DNA from: Kitasatospora papulosa
Lineage (GTDB): Bacteria > Actinomycetota > Actinomycetes > Streptomycetales > Streptomycetaceae
Reading direction: 5' to 3'
NCBI RefSeq assembly: GCF_000717245.1
Contig: NZ_JNYQ01000007.1
Coordinates: 1 to 64,000, forward strand
Length of the DNA stretch: 64,000 nucleotides
Shown here: positions 33,686 to 42,960 of the stretch, in pieces
Layout of the letters: each line of letters begins with the position of its first letter
Position numbering within the stretch: the first letter of the stretch is position 1
The notes under the pieces: model-generated
What the model was told of the DNA's origin: nothing
The model's input: the letters and a program-made list of their open reading frames with translations, nothing else
The model's database searches: none
Position numbers and translations under genes: made by a program

Positions 33686-33920
33686 TCCCGGAGGCCGGGC
33701 ACCTCGCTCGTGCGGGACGTCGCCGTGGTCCCGCCCGTCGGGTGCCCGGCTCCCCGGTCCCCCTCGTCCCCCCCTCGCGGGCGGGGGAGACGGAAGCCGA
33801 TCCGCGCGGGGTGCTTGAGCGGGCCCCGACGCCTCGTTACTCTCCAGTAGAACCGCTCGGGCGGACCCCCGTGGCGGACCCCGGGGCCGGTGTTCCGGCG
33901 GACGCGAGGAGGCGGTGGCG

Positions 33921-35402
33921 ATGTCCTCAGCAGACCCCACGGAGCGGCCCGGACCGGCGCGGCCCACGGAACCCGCGGTTCCGGCCGGGCTGGTGGACTG
34001 CGCCCGGGAGCTGGCCGAGGGCGGGACGACCTCGTCCCGCACGGTCGCCGATGCGCTCGCACGCATCGAGGCGAGCGGGGGCACCCTCAACGCCTTCCGG
34101 CACCTGCGCACGGAGGCCGCACTCGCCGAGGCCGCGGAGGCCGACCGCCGGCTCGACGCGGGGGAGCGGCTCCCCCTGCTCGGGGTACCGGTCGCGGTCA
34201 AGGACGACACCGACGTCGCGGGCATGCCCACCTACTTCGGCTGCGACGGCGTACTGCCGCCCGCGACGGCCGACAGCGAGGCCGTCCGCAGGCTCAGGGC
34301 CGCCGGGGCCGTCGTCGTCGGCAAGACCAACTCCTGCGAGCTGGGGCAGTGGGCGTTCACCGAGGGGCCGGCGTTCGGCGCCACCCGCAACCCCTGGAGC
34401 ACCGCTCACACCCCGGGCGGCTCGTCCGGCGGTTCAGCGGCGGCCGTGGCCGCCGGACTCGTCCCTGCCGCACTGGGTTCGGACGGTGCGGGCTCCATCC
34501 GTATCCCCGCCGCCTGGACCCACCTCGTCGGCATCAAGCCGCAGCGGGGCCGGATCTCCGTCCACCCCCACAGCGACGCCTTCCAGGGCCTCACGGTCAA
34601 CGGCCCGCTCGCCCGTACCGTCGCCGACGCCGCACTCCTCCTGGACGCCGCGGCGGGACCGCACCCCGGTGACCCGCACCGCCCGCCTGCCGTCGACGCC
34701 TCCGCCGCGGCCCGCCGCGACCCGGGCAGGCTGCGCATCGGCCTGTCCCTGCGGCCACCGCTCACCCTCACGCGCAACGCCCCCCATCCGGAGGTCGTGC
34801 GGGCTGTCACCGAGCTCGCCGAAGCCCTCGCCCGGCTCGGCCACCACGTCGAGGAGGCACGACCCCGCTACGGGCTGATCGGCCTTTCCTTCGTGCCCCG
34901 GGCCACGGCGGGCATCGCCGAGCTCGCCGCGCTGCACCCCGAACCCGGGCTCCTGGATCCGCGCACCCGCAGCGCCCTGCGCACCGGGACCCGTCTCGGC
35001 GGCCGCGTCGTGCGGGCCGCCCGCGCGCGGGAGGTGCGTCAGCACGCCAGGATCGGCGCCTTCTTCGACACCGCCCGCGGCGGCCCCGGATACGACGTGC
35101 TGCTTACCCCGACCACGGCGGCCCCGCCCCCGCGGGTCGGGGCCTTCGACCACCTCAGTGCCTGGCGCACCGACCTCGCGATGACCTCGGCCTGCCCCTA
35201 CGCCTGGCCCTGGAACGTCCTCGGTTGGCCGGGCGTCAACGTCCCGGCAGGCTTCACCCGCGACGGCCTGCCCCTGGGCGCCCAGCTCCTCGGCCCGTCC
35301 CGCAGCGAGGCCCTGCTCGTCTCGCTCGCCGCCCAACTGGAGGCCGACCGCCGCTGGTACGAGCACCGCCCGCCGGAGCTCAGTACGGACGGCGGGCGGT
35401 GA
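33921..35402 (+). CDS. Amidase signature family hydrolase
   Basis: This 493-residue amidase has the Ser-cisSer-Lys triad regions: VPVAVKDDTDVAG for the lysine, TPGGSSGGSAAAVAAG for the cis-serine, and LGSDGAGSIRIPAAW for the nucleophile. It hydrolyses amides of unknown identity. ATG 33921 has GAGGAGG eight bases upstream, while the in-frame GTG at 33915 is too close to it. Its 3' end overlaps the convergent methyltransferase gene by 23 bp. Confidence 0.93.
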   Translation: MSSADPTERPGPARPTEPAVPAGLVDCARELAEGGTTSSRTVADALARIEASGGTLNAFRHLRTEAALAEAAEADRRLDAGERLPLLGVPVAVKDDTDVAGMPTYFGCDGVLPPATADSEAVRRLRAAGAVVVGKTNSCELGQWAFTEGPAFGATRNPWSTAHTPGGSSGGSAAAVAAGLVPAALGSDGAGSIRIPAAWTHLVGIKPQRGRISVHPHSDAFQGLTVNGPLARTVADAALLLDAAAGPHPGDPHRPPAVDASAAARRDPGRLRIGLSLRPPLTLTRNAPHPEVVRAVTELAEALARLGHHVEEARPRYGLIGLSFVPRATAGIAELAALHPEPGLLDPRTRSALRTGTRLGGRVVRAARAREVRQHARIGAFFDTARGGPGYDVLLTPTTAAPPPRVGAFDHLSAWRTDLAMTSACPYAWPWNVLGWPGVNVPAGFTRDGLPLGAQLLGPSRSEALLVSLAAQLEADRRWYEHRPPELSTDGGR

Positions 35403-36189
35403 CCACCCAGGTGCCGGCCTCCAGCAGGACGCCCTCCGGAGTCTCGTAGGGCCGGAAGACGTCCGCCGCCGCGGCGCGGATCCCGTCCGTGACCGGGGGC
35501 CCCTGCTTGCGTGACAGGAAGAAGTCCGCCGCGTCCGCAGCGTCCGCGCCCCAGCGGGTCGCGGCGGACACCGGGCGTACGGACACGCCCTCGAAACCCG
35601 CCGCCTCCAGTACCACCCCGGTCCGCTCCGGATCCGACAGGGACGCCATGGCCGCCGCCACCGAGGTGTCCACCGCATGGTCCCCGCCCACCAGGGAGGC
35701 CAGGCGCGTCAGCGCCTCACGTTCACCGCCGCCCGGCGGGGCGGGACGGGGGCAGACGAACGCCAGACGGCCCCCGGGGCGCAGGGCCTCACCGATGTGC
35801 GTGAACGCGGCCACCGGGTCGGCGAAGAACATCACCCCTCCCCGGCTGATCGCGACGTCGAAGCCGCCCGGTCCGAAGGGATGCGCCTGGGCGTCCCCCA
35901 CTTCGAAGGTCACCGCGCCGTCCCGCAGGTGAGCGCTCAGGGCGCGGGCGCGGGCGACGAGGGGCTCCGAGACGTCGACGCCCGTCACCCGGCCCCGTGC
36001 GGCGAGCCGCGCGGCCGCCCGGCTCGTCCCGCCCGTGCCGCACCCGATGTCCAGGACCCGGTCGAGGACGCCGATGGCCGCGGCGTCGAAGAGGGCCGCG
36101 TCGAAGGGCGCCAGCATCGCGTCGTACCGGTCGGCGTGAGCGGCCCAGTGGCGGCCGAGAGACCCGTTCCACGCCTCGGCCGCCTTCAC
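35380..36189 (-). CDS. SAM-dependent methyltransferase, class I
   Basis: This 269-residue enzyme has the Rossmann-type motif I VLDIGCGTGGTSRAAARLAARG, motif II (VTGVDVSEPLVARAR) and post I (VTFEVGDAQAHPF), followed by FDVAISRGGVMFFADP. This is the UbiE/Coq5-like pattern for small-molecule targets. The GTG start overlaps the stop of the AhpD-like gene (GTGA), so the two are coupled. The substrate is unknown. Confidence 0.9.
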   Translation of the reverse strand: MKAAEAWNGSLGRHWAAHADRYDAMLAPFDAALFDAAAIGVLDRVLDIGCGTGGTSRAAARLAARGRVTGVDVSEPLVARARALSAHLRDGAVTFEVGDAQAHPFGPGGFDVAISRGGVMFFADPVAAFTHIGEALRPGGRLAFVCPRPAPPGGGEREALTRLASLVGGDHAVDTSVAAAMASLSDPERTGVVLEAAGFEGVSVRPVSAATRWGADAADAADFFLSRKQGPPVTDGIRAAAADVFRPYETPEGVLLEAGTWVVTARRPY

Positions 36190-37166
36190 GACAGCTCCCC
36201 GGCGGGAGTCCGCAGGAGCGCCTCCACGCGCTCGACGGCGAGGATCGCACCGAAAGCGACCAGATGGACCAGGCAGTGATCCGTGGACGGCGGAACACGC
36301 CAGGCCGCTACGTCCTCGTCGGTGATCCGGTAGGGGGCCCGTGCCGCGAGCAGCGCGAGCCGGGCCCCCGGCCGGTCCGCCCTCTCCGGCAGCGGCGCGG
36401 ACAGGGGCAGCGGGGTGACACCGTCCCAGCCCGCCACCGACTCCCGTACGAACGCGGCGTCCCGCGTGCTCAGCAGGCCCGCTCCCTGGTGCGCGGCCGT
36501 GCGCAGCGCACCGTAGGCCGTGCCCACCGGGCCCTCCGCCGCCCACGCGGGCGGCTCGCCGGCCGTGCCGAGCAGCGGCAGGGAGGTGCCGGGTGTCAGG
36601 TCGCGGCGCACGGTGGCGGCCAGCGAGCGGCCCGCGGTGCTCCGCACCAGCCGGTACTTCTCCACACCGCCGGGCAGCATCTGTTCGGACAGCAGCGAGG
36701 AGACCACCCGGTTGATGAAGTGGAAGGCGAGGGCCGTCCCCACGTACTCGTCCGTCTCGTGCGCCGGGAACGGCGGCGGCCCGCTCATGTCCTTGCCCCA
36801 GGCGAGCAGCCCGCGCTCGCCGGGGTCCTCCGGTTCGTCGCCCCGCAGCACGGTCTCGGCGAGCCGGTGATCGCCGGTGGCGTGCAGCAGGACCGCGTGC
36901 GCGGTCGCGCAGAACGGGCACCGGTTGGCCAGCGAGACCCCGGCGGCCACCAGCTCCTTCCCGGTGCGGGAGGCGCGGCCGGCGAGCAGGGACTCCCGCA
37001 TCAGCGCCCAGGTGGCGGTGAGAAGGGGAGGGGAGGCGGACAGGACGACGAACGTCGAGGCGTTCCTGATACCGAAGTCGGCGGCCAGCTGCGTGTAGAC
37101 GTCCGCCACCTCTCCGGTGGCGGACTGGGGCGGTTCGGGCGAGGTGTAACGGAAAGGTCCGGTCAT
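36186..37166 (-). CDS. Carboxymuconolactone decarboxylase/AhpD-like protein
   Basis: This 326-residue protein has the AhpD-type CxxC motif in ANRCPFCATAHAVLLHATG, preceded by GKELVAAGVSL, and a helical C-terminal half with SAPLPERADRPGARLALLAARAP. This fits the peroxidase-related subgroup of the CMD family, probably a disulfide reductase or peroxidase helper. It is the first gene of a pair with a methyltransferase. It diverges from the two-component system. Confidence 0.87.
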   Translation of the reverse strand: MTGPFRYTSPEPPQSATGEVADVYTQLAADFGIRNASTFVVLSASPPLLTATWALMRESLLAGRASRTGKELVAAGVSLANRCPFCATAHAVLLHATGDHRLAETVLRGDEPEDPGERGLLAWGKDMSGPPPFPAHETDEYVGTALAFHFINRVVSSLLSEQMLPGGVEKYRLVRSTAGRSLAATVRRDLTPGTSLPLLGTAGEPPAWAAEGPVGTAYGALRTAAHQGAGLLSTRDAAFVRESVAGWDGVTPLPLSAPLPERADRPGARLALLAARAPYRITDEDVAAWRVPPSTDHCLVHLVAFGAILAVERVEALLRTPAGELS

Positions 37167-37325
37167 GGCGACGATGCTGCCCCGCGCCGTCCGTCCGGGG
37201 CTTCGTACGGCGGGCGACAGCCGTGGCTGCCCCCGGAGGAGCGCTGCCCGCCCGCACTACTTCCCCGGGAGCAGCCGGCACCCCGTCCTCCAGGACGACG
37301 CGCCCACCGGCGCGGGGGAGTTACC

Positions 37326-38474
37326 GTGCCGCTCATGCGGGGGGACATCGACCGGCGGACAGTGCTGGACACAGCGGGCGCGGCGGCGGTGGGGGCCGCC
37401 GTCGTCACGGCGGCCTGCCTGGCGTCCTCACCCGGCGCTCTCGACGTGCTGCTCGTCGCGGTGGGTTCCCTCGCGCTCGCCGCGCACCGCCGGGCCCCGC
37501 GCCTCGTGCTCGGCGTCACCACGCTCTGCATGTTCGGGTACGCCGTCCACGCCCAGCCGGGGAGCTGGGTGGCGCTGCCCGTGGTGGTGGCCGTCCACGC
37601 GGCCGCCCGCAACGGGTACCGCGCCCAGGCGGCCGGGGTGGGAGCGGTGTTCCTCGTCGCCTACTCCGTGGTGCTGCTCGTCTCCGTGCCGGGCCTCCAG
37701 GACACCGTGGAGCGCGTGCTGCTCCTCGCGGGCTGGTTCCTGTGCGCCGGTGTCACCGGCCTGATCGACAAGAACTGGCAGGCCTATCTGCGCCAGACCG
37801 AGCAACGCGCCCTGGACGCCGAACGGACCCGGGAGGAGGCCGCCCTGCGTCGCGCCGGTGAGGAGAGGCTGCGCATCGCCCGCGAGCTCCACGACTCGCT
37901 CACCCACTCCATCTCGATCGTGAAGCTCCAGGCCGGTGTCGCCGTCCACCTCGCCCGCAAGCGGGGCGCCGAGGTGGAACCGGCGCTCCTGGCCATCCAG
38001 GAGGCGAGCGGCGAGGCGATGCGGGAACTCCGGTCCACGCTGGAGGTGCTCCGCACGGACGTGGTGGACCCCCGGACCGGCCTCGCCCGGATGGACGAGC
38101 TCGCCGGGCGGGCCAGGGCCGCGGGCATCGAGCTGACCGTCCACGTGGAGGGTGACGTCCGGCGCCTCCCGGCCGAGGTCGACGGCGCCGCCTACCGCAT
38201 CGTGCAGGAGGCCCTCACCAACGTCGCTCGGCACGCGGACCGGGCGGGGACGTCCGTGCGGCTCACCTACGCGGACACGGCGCTCGTCGTGCTGGTCGAC
38301 GACGACGGCCCCTGCCTCCCCGGTGACCGGGTCACCCCCGGCACCGGCCTGACCGGCATGCGCGAGCGCGTCACCGCCCTCGGCGGCACCCTCGCCGCGG
38401 CGCCCGCCGCCCGAGGAGGGTTCTCGGTCCGCGCGGAGCTGCCGCTGGCGCCCCGGACGGCGGCCTCAGGATGA
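37326..38474 (+). CDS. Two-component sensor histidine kinase (NarL/DesK type)
   Basis: This 382-residue membrane kinase has four or five N-terminal helices (about 15-145), a coiled linker (ALDAERTREEAALRRAGEERLR), phospho-acceptor His189 in RELHDSLTHSISIVKLQ, and a HATPase domain with EALTNVARHAD and GTGLTGMRERV. GTG 37326 has GGGGGAG five bases upstream and is preferred to ATG 37335. The stop overlaps the regulator start (ATGA). The signal and targets are unknown; there is no extracytoplasmic domain of note, so it probably senses the membrane. Confidence 0.91.
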   Translation: MPLMRGDIDRRTVLDTAGAAAVGAAVVTAACLASSPGALDVLLVAVGSLALAAHRRAPRLVLGVTTLCMFGYAVHAQPGSWVALPVVVAVHAAARNGYRAQAAGVGAVFLVAYSVVLLVSVPGLQDTVERVLLLAGWFLCAGVTGLIDKNWQAYLRQTEQRALDAERTREEAALRRAGEERLRIARELHDSLTHSISIVKLQAGVAVHLARKRGAEVEPALLAIQEASGEAMRELRSTLEVLRTDVVDPRTGLARMDELAGRARAAGIELTVHVEGDVRRLPAEVDGAAYRIVQEALTNVARHADRAGTSVRLTYADTALVVLVDDDGPCLPGDRVTPGTGLTGMRERVTALGGTLAAAPAARGGFSVRAELPLAPRTAASG

Positions 38475-39163
38475 TCCGCGTCGGGATCGTCGACGACCAG
38501 GCGCTCATGCGGGCCGGATTCCGTGCCCTGCTGGACGCCGAGGAGGGCATCGAGGTGGTCGGGGAGGCCGCCGACGGACGGGCGGCCGTGGAACTGGTCC
38601 GCGCGTACGTCCCGGACGTGGTGCTCATGGACGTGCAGATGCCCGTCATGACGGGCATCGACGCCACCCGCGCGATCGCGGCCGATCCCGCCCTCGCCCG
38701 GGTCCACGTGGTCATCCTCACCAACTACGGACTCGACGAGTACGTCTTCGACGCCCTGCGGGCCGGGGCCGCCGGGTTCCTGCTCAAGGACACCGAACCG
38801 GCCGAGCTGCTCCGCGCCGTCGAGGTGGCGGCCGGCGGTGAGGCCCTGCTCTCGCCCGCCGTCACCCGCCGGCTCATCGGCGCTTTCGTCTCCCGGCCGC
38901 CGGACCGTGCCACCGCCCCGGGCCTGGAGACACTCACCCGGCGTGAGCGCGAGGCCACGGCGCTGGCCGCCCGGGGACTGACCAACGACGAGATCGCCGT
39001 CCACATGGTGGTCAGCCCCCTCACGGCGAAGACCCACATCAGCCGTGCCATGACCAAGCTGCGCGCCCGTGACCGCGCCCAGCTGGTCGTCTTCGCGTAC
39101 GAGTCCGGGCTGGTCGAGGCGAGCAGACCCCCCGGCGCTCCGGGGCCCGCCGGACAGGAGTGA
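38471..39163 (+). CDS. LuxR/NarL-family response regulator
   Basis: This 230-residue partner of the preceding kinase has a receiver domain with the VDDQ acidic pocket, Asp54 in VVLMDVQMPVMTG and Lys in FLLKDTEP. The C-terminal LuxR helix-turn-helix is LTRREREATALAARGLTNDE and the following helix SPLTAKTHISRAMTKL. The start overlaps the kinase stop by four bases. No TTA codon was seen. The targets are unknown. Confidence 0.93.
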   Translation: MIRVGIVDDQALMRAGFRALLDAEEGIEVVGEAADGRAAVELVRAYVPDVVLMDVQMPVMTGIDATRAIAADPALARVHVVILTNYGLDEYVFDALRAGAAGFLLKDTEPAELLRAVEVAAGGEALLSPAVTRRLIGAFVSRPPDRATAPGLETLTRREREATALAARGLTNDEIAVHMVVSPLTAKTHISRAMTKLRARDRAQLVVFAYESGLVEASRPPGAPGPAGQE

Positions 39164-39220
39164 CCGGTTCCGCCGCGATGAGCGCGGGCCACTGTGGAGA
39201 GGGGACCGGTCAGGAGATAT

Positions 39221-39232
39221 CTTGATGTCAAG
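39221..39232 (+). promoter_or_regulatory. CTTGA-TG-TCAAG dyad upstream of isocitrate dehydrogenase
   Basis: CTTGATGTCAAG is a 5-bp inverted repeat with a two-base centre, 31 bp before the icd start. It sits where a regulator could act on the icd promoter. The dyad is short, so chance is possible. Confidence 0.4.
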
Positions 39233-39262
39233 CAATGTTGCAGACGTGGAGCGGAGCACCCG

Positions 39263-41482
39263 GTGACTGACTCGACCATCATCTATACGCACACCGACGA
39301 GGCCCCTGCCCTGGCGACGTACTCGTTCCTGCCCGTCATCGAGGCCTACGCCTCGACCGCGGGTGTCACGGTGGAACGCCGCGACATCTCCCTGGCGGGA
39401 CGGATCATCGCCGGCTTCCCGGAGCGTCTCGAGGCCGGCCAGCGTATCGATGACGCGCTCGCCGAGCTCGGCGAGCTGGCCAGGACTCCCGGCGCGAACA
39501 TCATCAAGCTGCCCAACATCTCTGCCTCGATCCCGCAGCTGAAGGCCGCGATCGCAGAGCTCCAGGCGCAGGGCTACGCGCTTCCGGACTACCCGGACGA
39601 CCCGCGGACCGACGAGGACAAGGACGTCCGCGCGCGGTACGACAAGGTCAAGGGCAGTGCGGTCAACCCCGTCCTGCGTGAGGGCAACTCCGACCGCCGC
39701 GCCCCCGCCTCGGTCAAGAACTACGCCAAGGCCCACCCGCACCGCATGGGTGCCTGGAGCGCCGACTCGAAGACGAACGTCGCCACCATGGGCGTCGACG
39801 ACTTCCGCTCGACGGAGAAGTCCGTCGTGATCGGTGAGGCCGGTTCGCTGCGCATCGAGCTCGCGGGCGACGACGGCACCACCACCGTGCTGCGCGAGTC
39901 CGTACCCGTCCTCGCGGGCGAGGTCGTGGACGCCGCCGTCATGCGGGTCGCCGCGCTGCGTGAGTTCTTCACCGCCCAGGTCGCGCGCGCCAAGGCCGAG
40001 GACGTCCTGTTCTCCGTGCACCTGAAGGCCACGATGATGAAGGTCTCCGACCCGATCATCTTCGGCCACGTCGTCCGCGCCTTCTTCCCGAACACGTTCG
40101 CCAAGTACGGCGACGTGCTCGCGGCGGCCGGCCTGACCCCGAACGACGGCCTCGGCGGCATCCTCAAGGGCCTCGACTCCGTGGACGCCGGCGCCGAGAT
40201 CAAGGCGTCCTTCGAGGCCGAGCTCGCCGAGGGCCCCGCCCTGGCGATGGTCGACTCCGACAAGGGCATCACCAACCTGCACGTGCCGAGCGACGTCATC
40301 GTCGACGCGTCCATGCCGGCCATGATCCGCACCTCCGGCCACATGTGGGGCCCGGACGGCAACGAGGCCGACACCATCGCGGTCCTCCCCGACAGCAGCT
40401 ACGCCGGTGTCTACCAGGTCGTCATCGACGACTGCCGCGCCAACGGCGCCTTCGACCCGTCGACCATGGGCTCCGTGCCCAACGTCGGTCTGATGGCGCA
40501 GAAGGCCGAGGAGTACGGCAGCCACGACAAGACCTTCGAGGTCCCCACCACCGGCACGGTGCGGGTCGTCGACGGCAAGGGCGACGTCCTCCTGGAGCAG
40601 GCCGTCGGTGCCGGTGACATCTTCCGCATGTGCCAGACCAAGGACCTGCCGATCCAGGACTGGGTCAAGCTCGCCGTCACGCGCGCCCGCGCGACCGGCA
40701 ACCCGGCCGTGTTCTGGCTCGACGAGGGCCGTGCCCACGACGCCAACCTCATCGCCAAGGTCAACACCTACCTGGCCGAGCACGACACCGACGGCCTGGA
40801 CATCTCCATCCGCACGCCGGAGGAGGCCACGGCGTTCTCCCTGGAGCGCATCCGCCGCGGTGAGGACACCATCTCGGTCACCGGCAACGTGCTGCGTGAC
40901 TACCTCACCGACCTGTTCCCGATCCTCGAGCTGGGCACCAGCGCGAAGATGCTCTCCGTCGTCCCGCTGATGAACGGCGGCGGACTGTTCGAGACCGGCG
41001 CCGGCGGCTCCGCGCCCAAGCACGTCCAGCAGCTGGTCAAGGAGGACTACCTGCGCTGGGACAGCCTGGGCGAGTTCCTCGCGCTCGCGGTCAGCTTCGA
41101 GCACCTCGCGACCACCACGGGCAACGCGCGCGCCCGGGTGCTCGGTGACACCCTGGACCGGGCGACCGGCACCTTCCTCAACGAGGACAAGTCCCCGAGC
41201 CGCAAGCTCGGCGGCATCGACAACCGCGGCAGCCACTTCTACCTGGCGCTCTACTGGGCCCAGGAGCTGGCGCGGCAGACCGACGACGCCGCGCTCGCCG
41301 AGGCGTTCGGGCCGCTCGCCAAGACGCTGGCCGAGCAGGAGCGGACCATCGTCGACGAGCTGATCGCCGTCCAGGGCAAGCCGGCCGACATCGGCGGCTA
41401 CTACCAGCCCGACCCGGCGAAGGCGGAGGCCGTCATGCGTCCGTCGGCCACCTTCAACAAGGCCATCGCGACCCTGGGCTGA
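39263..41482 (+). CDS. icd: Monomeric NADP-dependent isocitrate dehydrogenase
   Basis: This 739-residue single-chain enzyme converts isocitrate to 2-oxoglutarate in the TCA cycle, making NADPH. The length and sequence fit the monomeric IDH family: STIIYTHTDEAPALATYSFL at the start, NIIKLPNISASIPQLKAAI, GSAVNPVLREGNSDRRAP, and the C-terminal SPSRKLGGIDNRGSHFYLA. GTG 39263 follows GGAGCGGAG. It stands alone, with a 13-bp terminator after it. Confidence 0.97.
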   Translation: MTDSTIIYTHTDEAPALATYSFLPVIEAYASTAGVTVERRDISLAGRIIAGFPERLEAGQRIDDALAELGELARTPGANIIKLPNISASIPQLKAAIAELQAQGYALPDYPDDPRTDEDKDVRARYDKVKGSAVNPVLREGNSDRRAPASVKNYAKAHPHRMGAWSADSKTNVATMGVDDFRSTEKSVVIGEAGSLRIELAGDDGTTTVLRESVPVLAGEVVDAAVMRVAALREFFTAQVARAKAEDVLFSVHLKATMMKVSDPIIFGHVVRAFFPNTFAKYGDVLAAAGLTPNDGLGGILKGLDSVDAGAEIKASFEAELAEGPALAMVDSDKGITNLHVPSDVIVDASMPAMIRTSGHMWGPDGNEADTIAVLPDSSYAGVYQVVIDDCRANGAFDPSTMGSVPNVGLMAQKAEEYGSHDKTFEVPTTGTVRVVDGKGDVLLEQAVGAGDIFRMCQTKDLPIQDWVKLAVTRARATGNPAVFWLDEGRAHDANLIAKVNTYLAEHDTDGLDISIRTPEEATAFSLERIRRGEDTISVTGNVLRDYLTDLFPILELGTSAKMLSVVPLMNGGGLFETGAGGSAPKHVQQLVKEDYLRWDSLGEFLALAVSFEHLATTTGNARARVLGDTLDRATGTFLNEDKSPSRKLGGIDNRGSHFYLALYWAQELARQTDDAALAEAFGPLAKTLAEQERTIVDELIAVQGKPADIGGYYQPDPAKAEAVMRPSATFNKAIATLG

Positions 41483-41506
41483 TCCCCGGGCCGCACCCCG
41501 CACGTA

Positions 41507-41545
41507 CGACCGCCCCGGCAGGCACCCCGCCCGCCGGGGCGGTCG
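41507..41545. terminator. Bidirectional terminator between icd and the lipoate ligase gene
   Basis: CGACCGCCCCGGC (41507-41519) pairs perfectly with GCCGGGGCGGTCG (41533-41545) over 13 bp with a 13-base loop. It lies between convergent genes and can serve both. Confidence 0.88.
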
Positions 41546-41617
41546 CACGTCCGGACGCGCCCGGACCCCGCCGACGACGCGCGGGGACGGAATCCCGCTC
41601 GCCCCGCGGCCGGTCGG

Positions 41618-42682
41618 CTACGGCACCCGCGCGGTCCACTCCTCCGTGGCGAACTTCGTCTGCACCAGTTCCTCCGCCCGGGCCAGTTCGTCCGTGGTGA
41701 CCTGGCCGGTGGTCAGCCCGTAGCGGCCGCGGAAGGAGGCGATCATGTGCTCGATCACCTGTTCGCGGGCGAGGCCGGTCTGGCGGCGGAGCGGGTCGAC
41801 GCGCTTCTTGGCGCTCCTGGTGCCCTTGTCGGACATCTTCTCCTTGCCGATGCGCAGGACCTCCAGCATCTTGTCGGCGTCGATGTCGTACGACATGGTC
41901 ACGTGGTGCAGCACGGCTCCCGGGCCGCCGTCGGGTCCCACCATCCGCTTCTGGGCTGCGCCGGCGATCTTGCCCGCGTCGGTGGCGATGTCGTTGAGGG
42001 GCTGGTACCAGGCCTTGATTCCCATGTCGCCGAGCGCGCCCAGGACCCAGTCGTCGAGGTAGGCGTAACTGTCGGCGAAGGTGAGGCCGGACACCAGCGA
42101 CTCCGGCACGGACAGCGAGTAGGTGATGGTGCTCATGGGTTCCACGAACATCGCCCCGCCGCCGGAGATCCTGCGCACCACGGTCATCCCGTGCCTGGCC
42201 GCGCCGTCGGGGTCCACCTCGTTGCGCAGTGACTGGAAGCTGCCGATGACCACGGCGGGCGAGGCCCACTCCCACACCCGCAGGGTGGGCGCCCGTCGTC
42301 CGGCCGCCACCTCGGCGGTGAGGACCTCGTCCAGTGCCATGTGCAGGGCCGGGGCCTGCGGCCCCACGTGCACCAACTGCCAGTCGAAGTCGCTCCATTC
42401 GGTCGCGTGGGCCAGCGCCCGCCGAACGGCGACGCCGACTCCCTCGGCGGTGAGCCCCAGCATGACGGCCGACTCCGGCAGCGCCGCCGTGATCCGGGCC
42501 GCCAGGCCCGCGGCGTCCGTCGAGGAAGGGGCGCCCTCCAGCGCCCCGTTGATCGAGTGGATCGCCTCGTCGGGCTCCAGGAAGAAGTCCCCGGCGACGC
42601 GTACGTCACGCAGCACGCCTTCCCGTACGTCCAGATCCACGACGACGAGCTTGCCGCCGGGCACCTTGTACTCGCCATGCAC
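41618..42682 (-). CDS. Lipoate-protein ligase A family, accessory domain at N-terminus
   Basis: This enzyme of about 354 residues attaches lipoate to carrier domains. Residues 1-90 (GEYKVPGGKLVVVDLDVREG, DFFLEPDEAIHSINGALEG) look like the small accessory domain that sits at the C-terminus in E. coli LplA. The catalytic BPL/LplA domain follows with LHMALDEVLTAEV, LRVWEWASPAVVIGSFQSL, VVRRISGGGAMFVEP (the RRxxGGG motif) and the lysine in ATDAGKIAGAAQKR. GTG 42682 is chosen because AAGGGG lies upstream; an in-frame ATG at 42754 is possible. It is convergent with icd across a terminator. Confidence 0.87.
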   Translation of the reverse strand: MHGEYKVPGGKLVVVDLDVREGVLRDVRVAGDFFLEPDEAIHSINGALEGAPSSTDAAGLAARITAALPESAVMLGLTAEGVGVAVRRALAHATEWSDFDWQLVHVGPQAPALHMALDEVLTAEVAAGRRAPTLRVWEWASPAVVIGSFQSLRNEVDPDGAARHGMTVVRRISGGGAMFVEPMSTITYSLSVPESLVSGLTFADSYAYLDDWVLGALGDMGIKAWYQPLNDIATDAGKIAGAAQKRMVGPDGGPGAVLHHVTMSYDIDADKMLEVLRIGKEKMSDKGTRSAKKRVDPLRRQTGLAREQVIEHMIASFRGRYGLTTGQVTTDELARAEELVQTKFATEEWTARVP

Positions 42683-42960
42683 GGCTTCGGTCCCCTTCCC
42701 GTGCGCGCGCAGGGATCCGAGCCTGTTGCTCGCGATCCGGAAATACGCGCACATACATCGCCTCGCACCTTAACGCTCGCTCATGACCGGCGGCCACGCG
42801 GCGCCGTGGGTGAGCCCGGTGGCCGGGACGAGGCCCGGGCGCGCTTCCGCACACCCGCCCCTTGCCGGGGAGCTGTTCGAACTGTTCTTGTGTACCCGCA
42901 GGACACAGGCGCGGGCGGCGGGCCCGGGTGACGGGCCGCGTGCGAGGAAGCGGTGGCGAG

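Noticed and set aside
38267..41548. Open frame of 1093 codons on the minus strand, antisense to isocitrate dehydrogenase and the response regulator
   Set aside because: The same kind of antisense shadow; the plus strand encodes a full-length, well-conserved enzyme and regulator.
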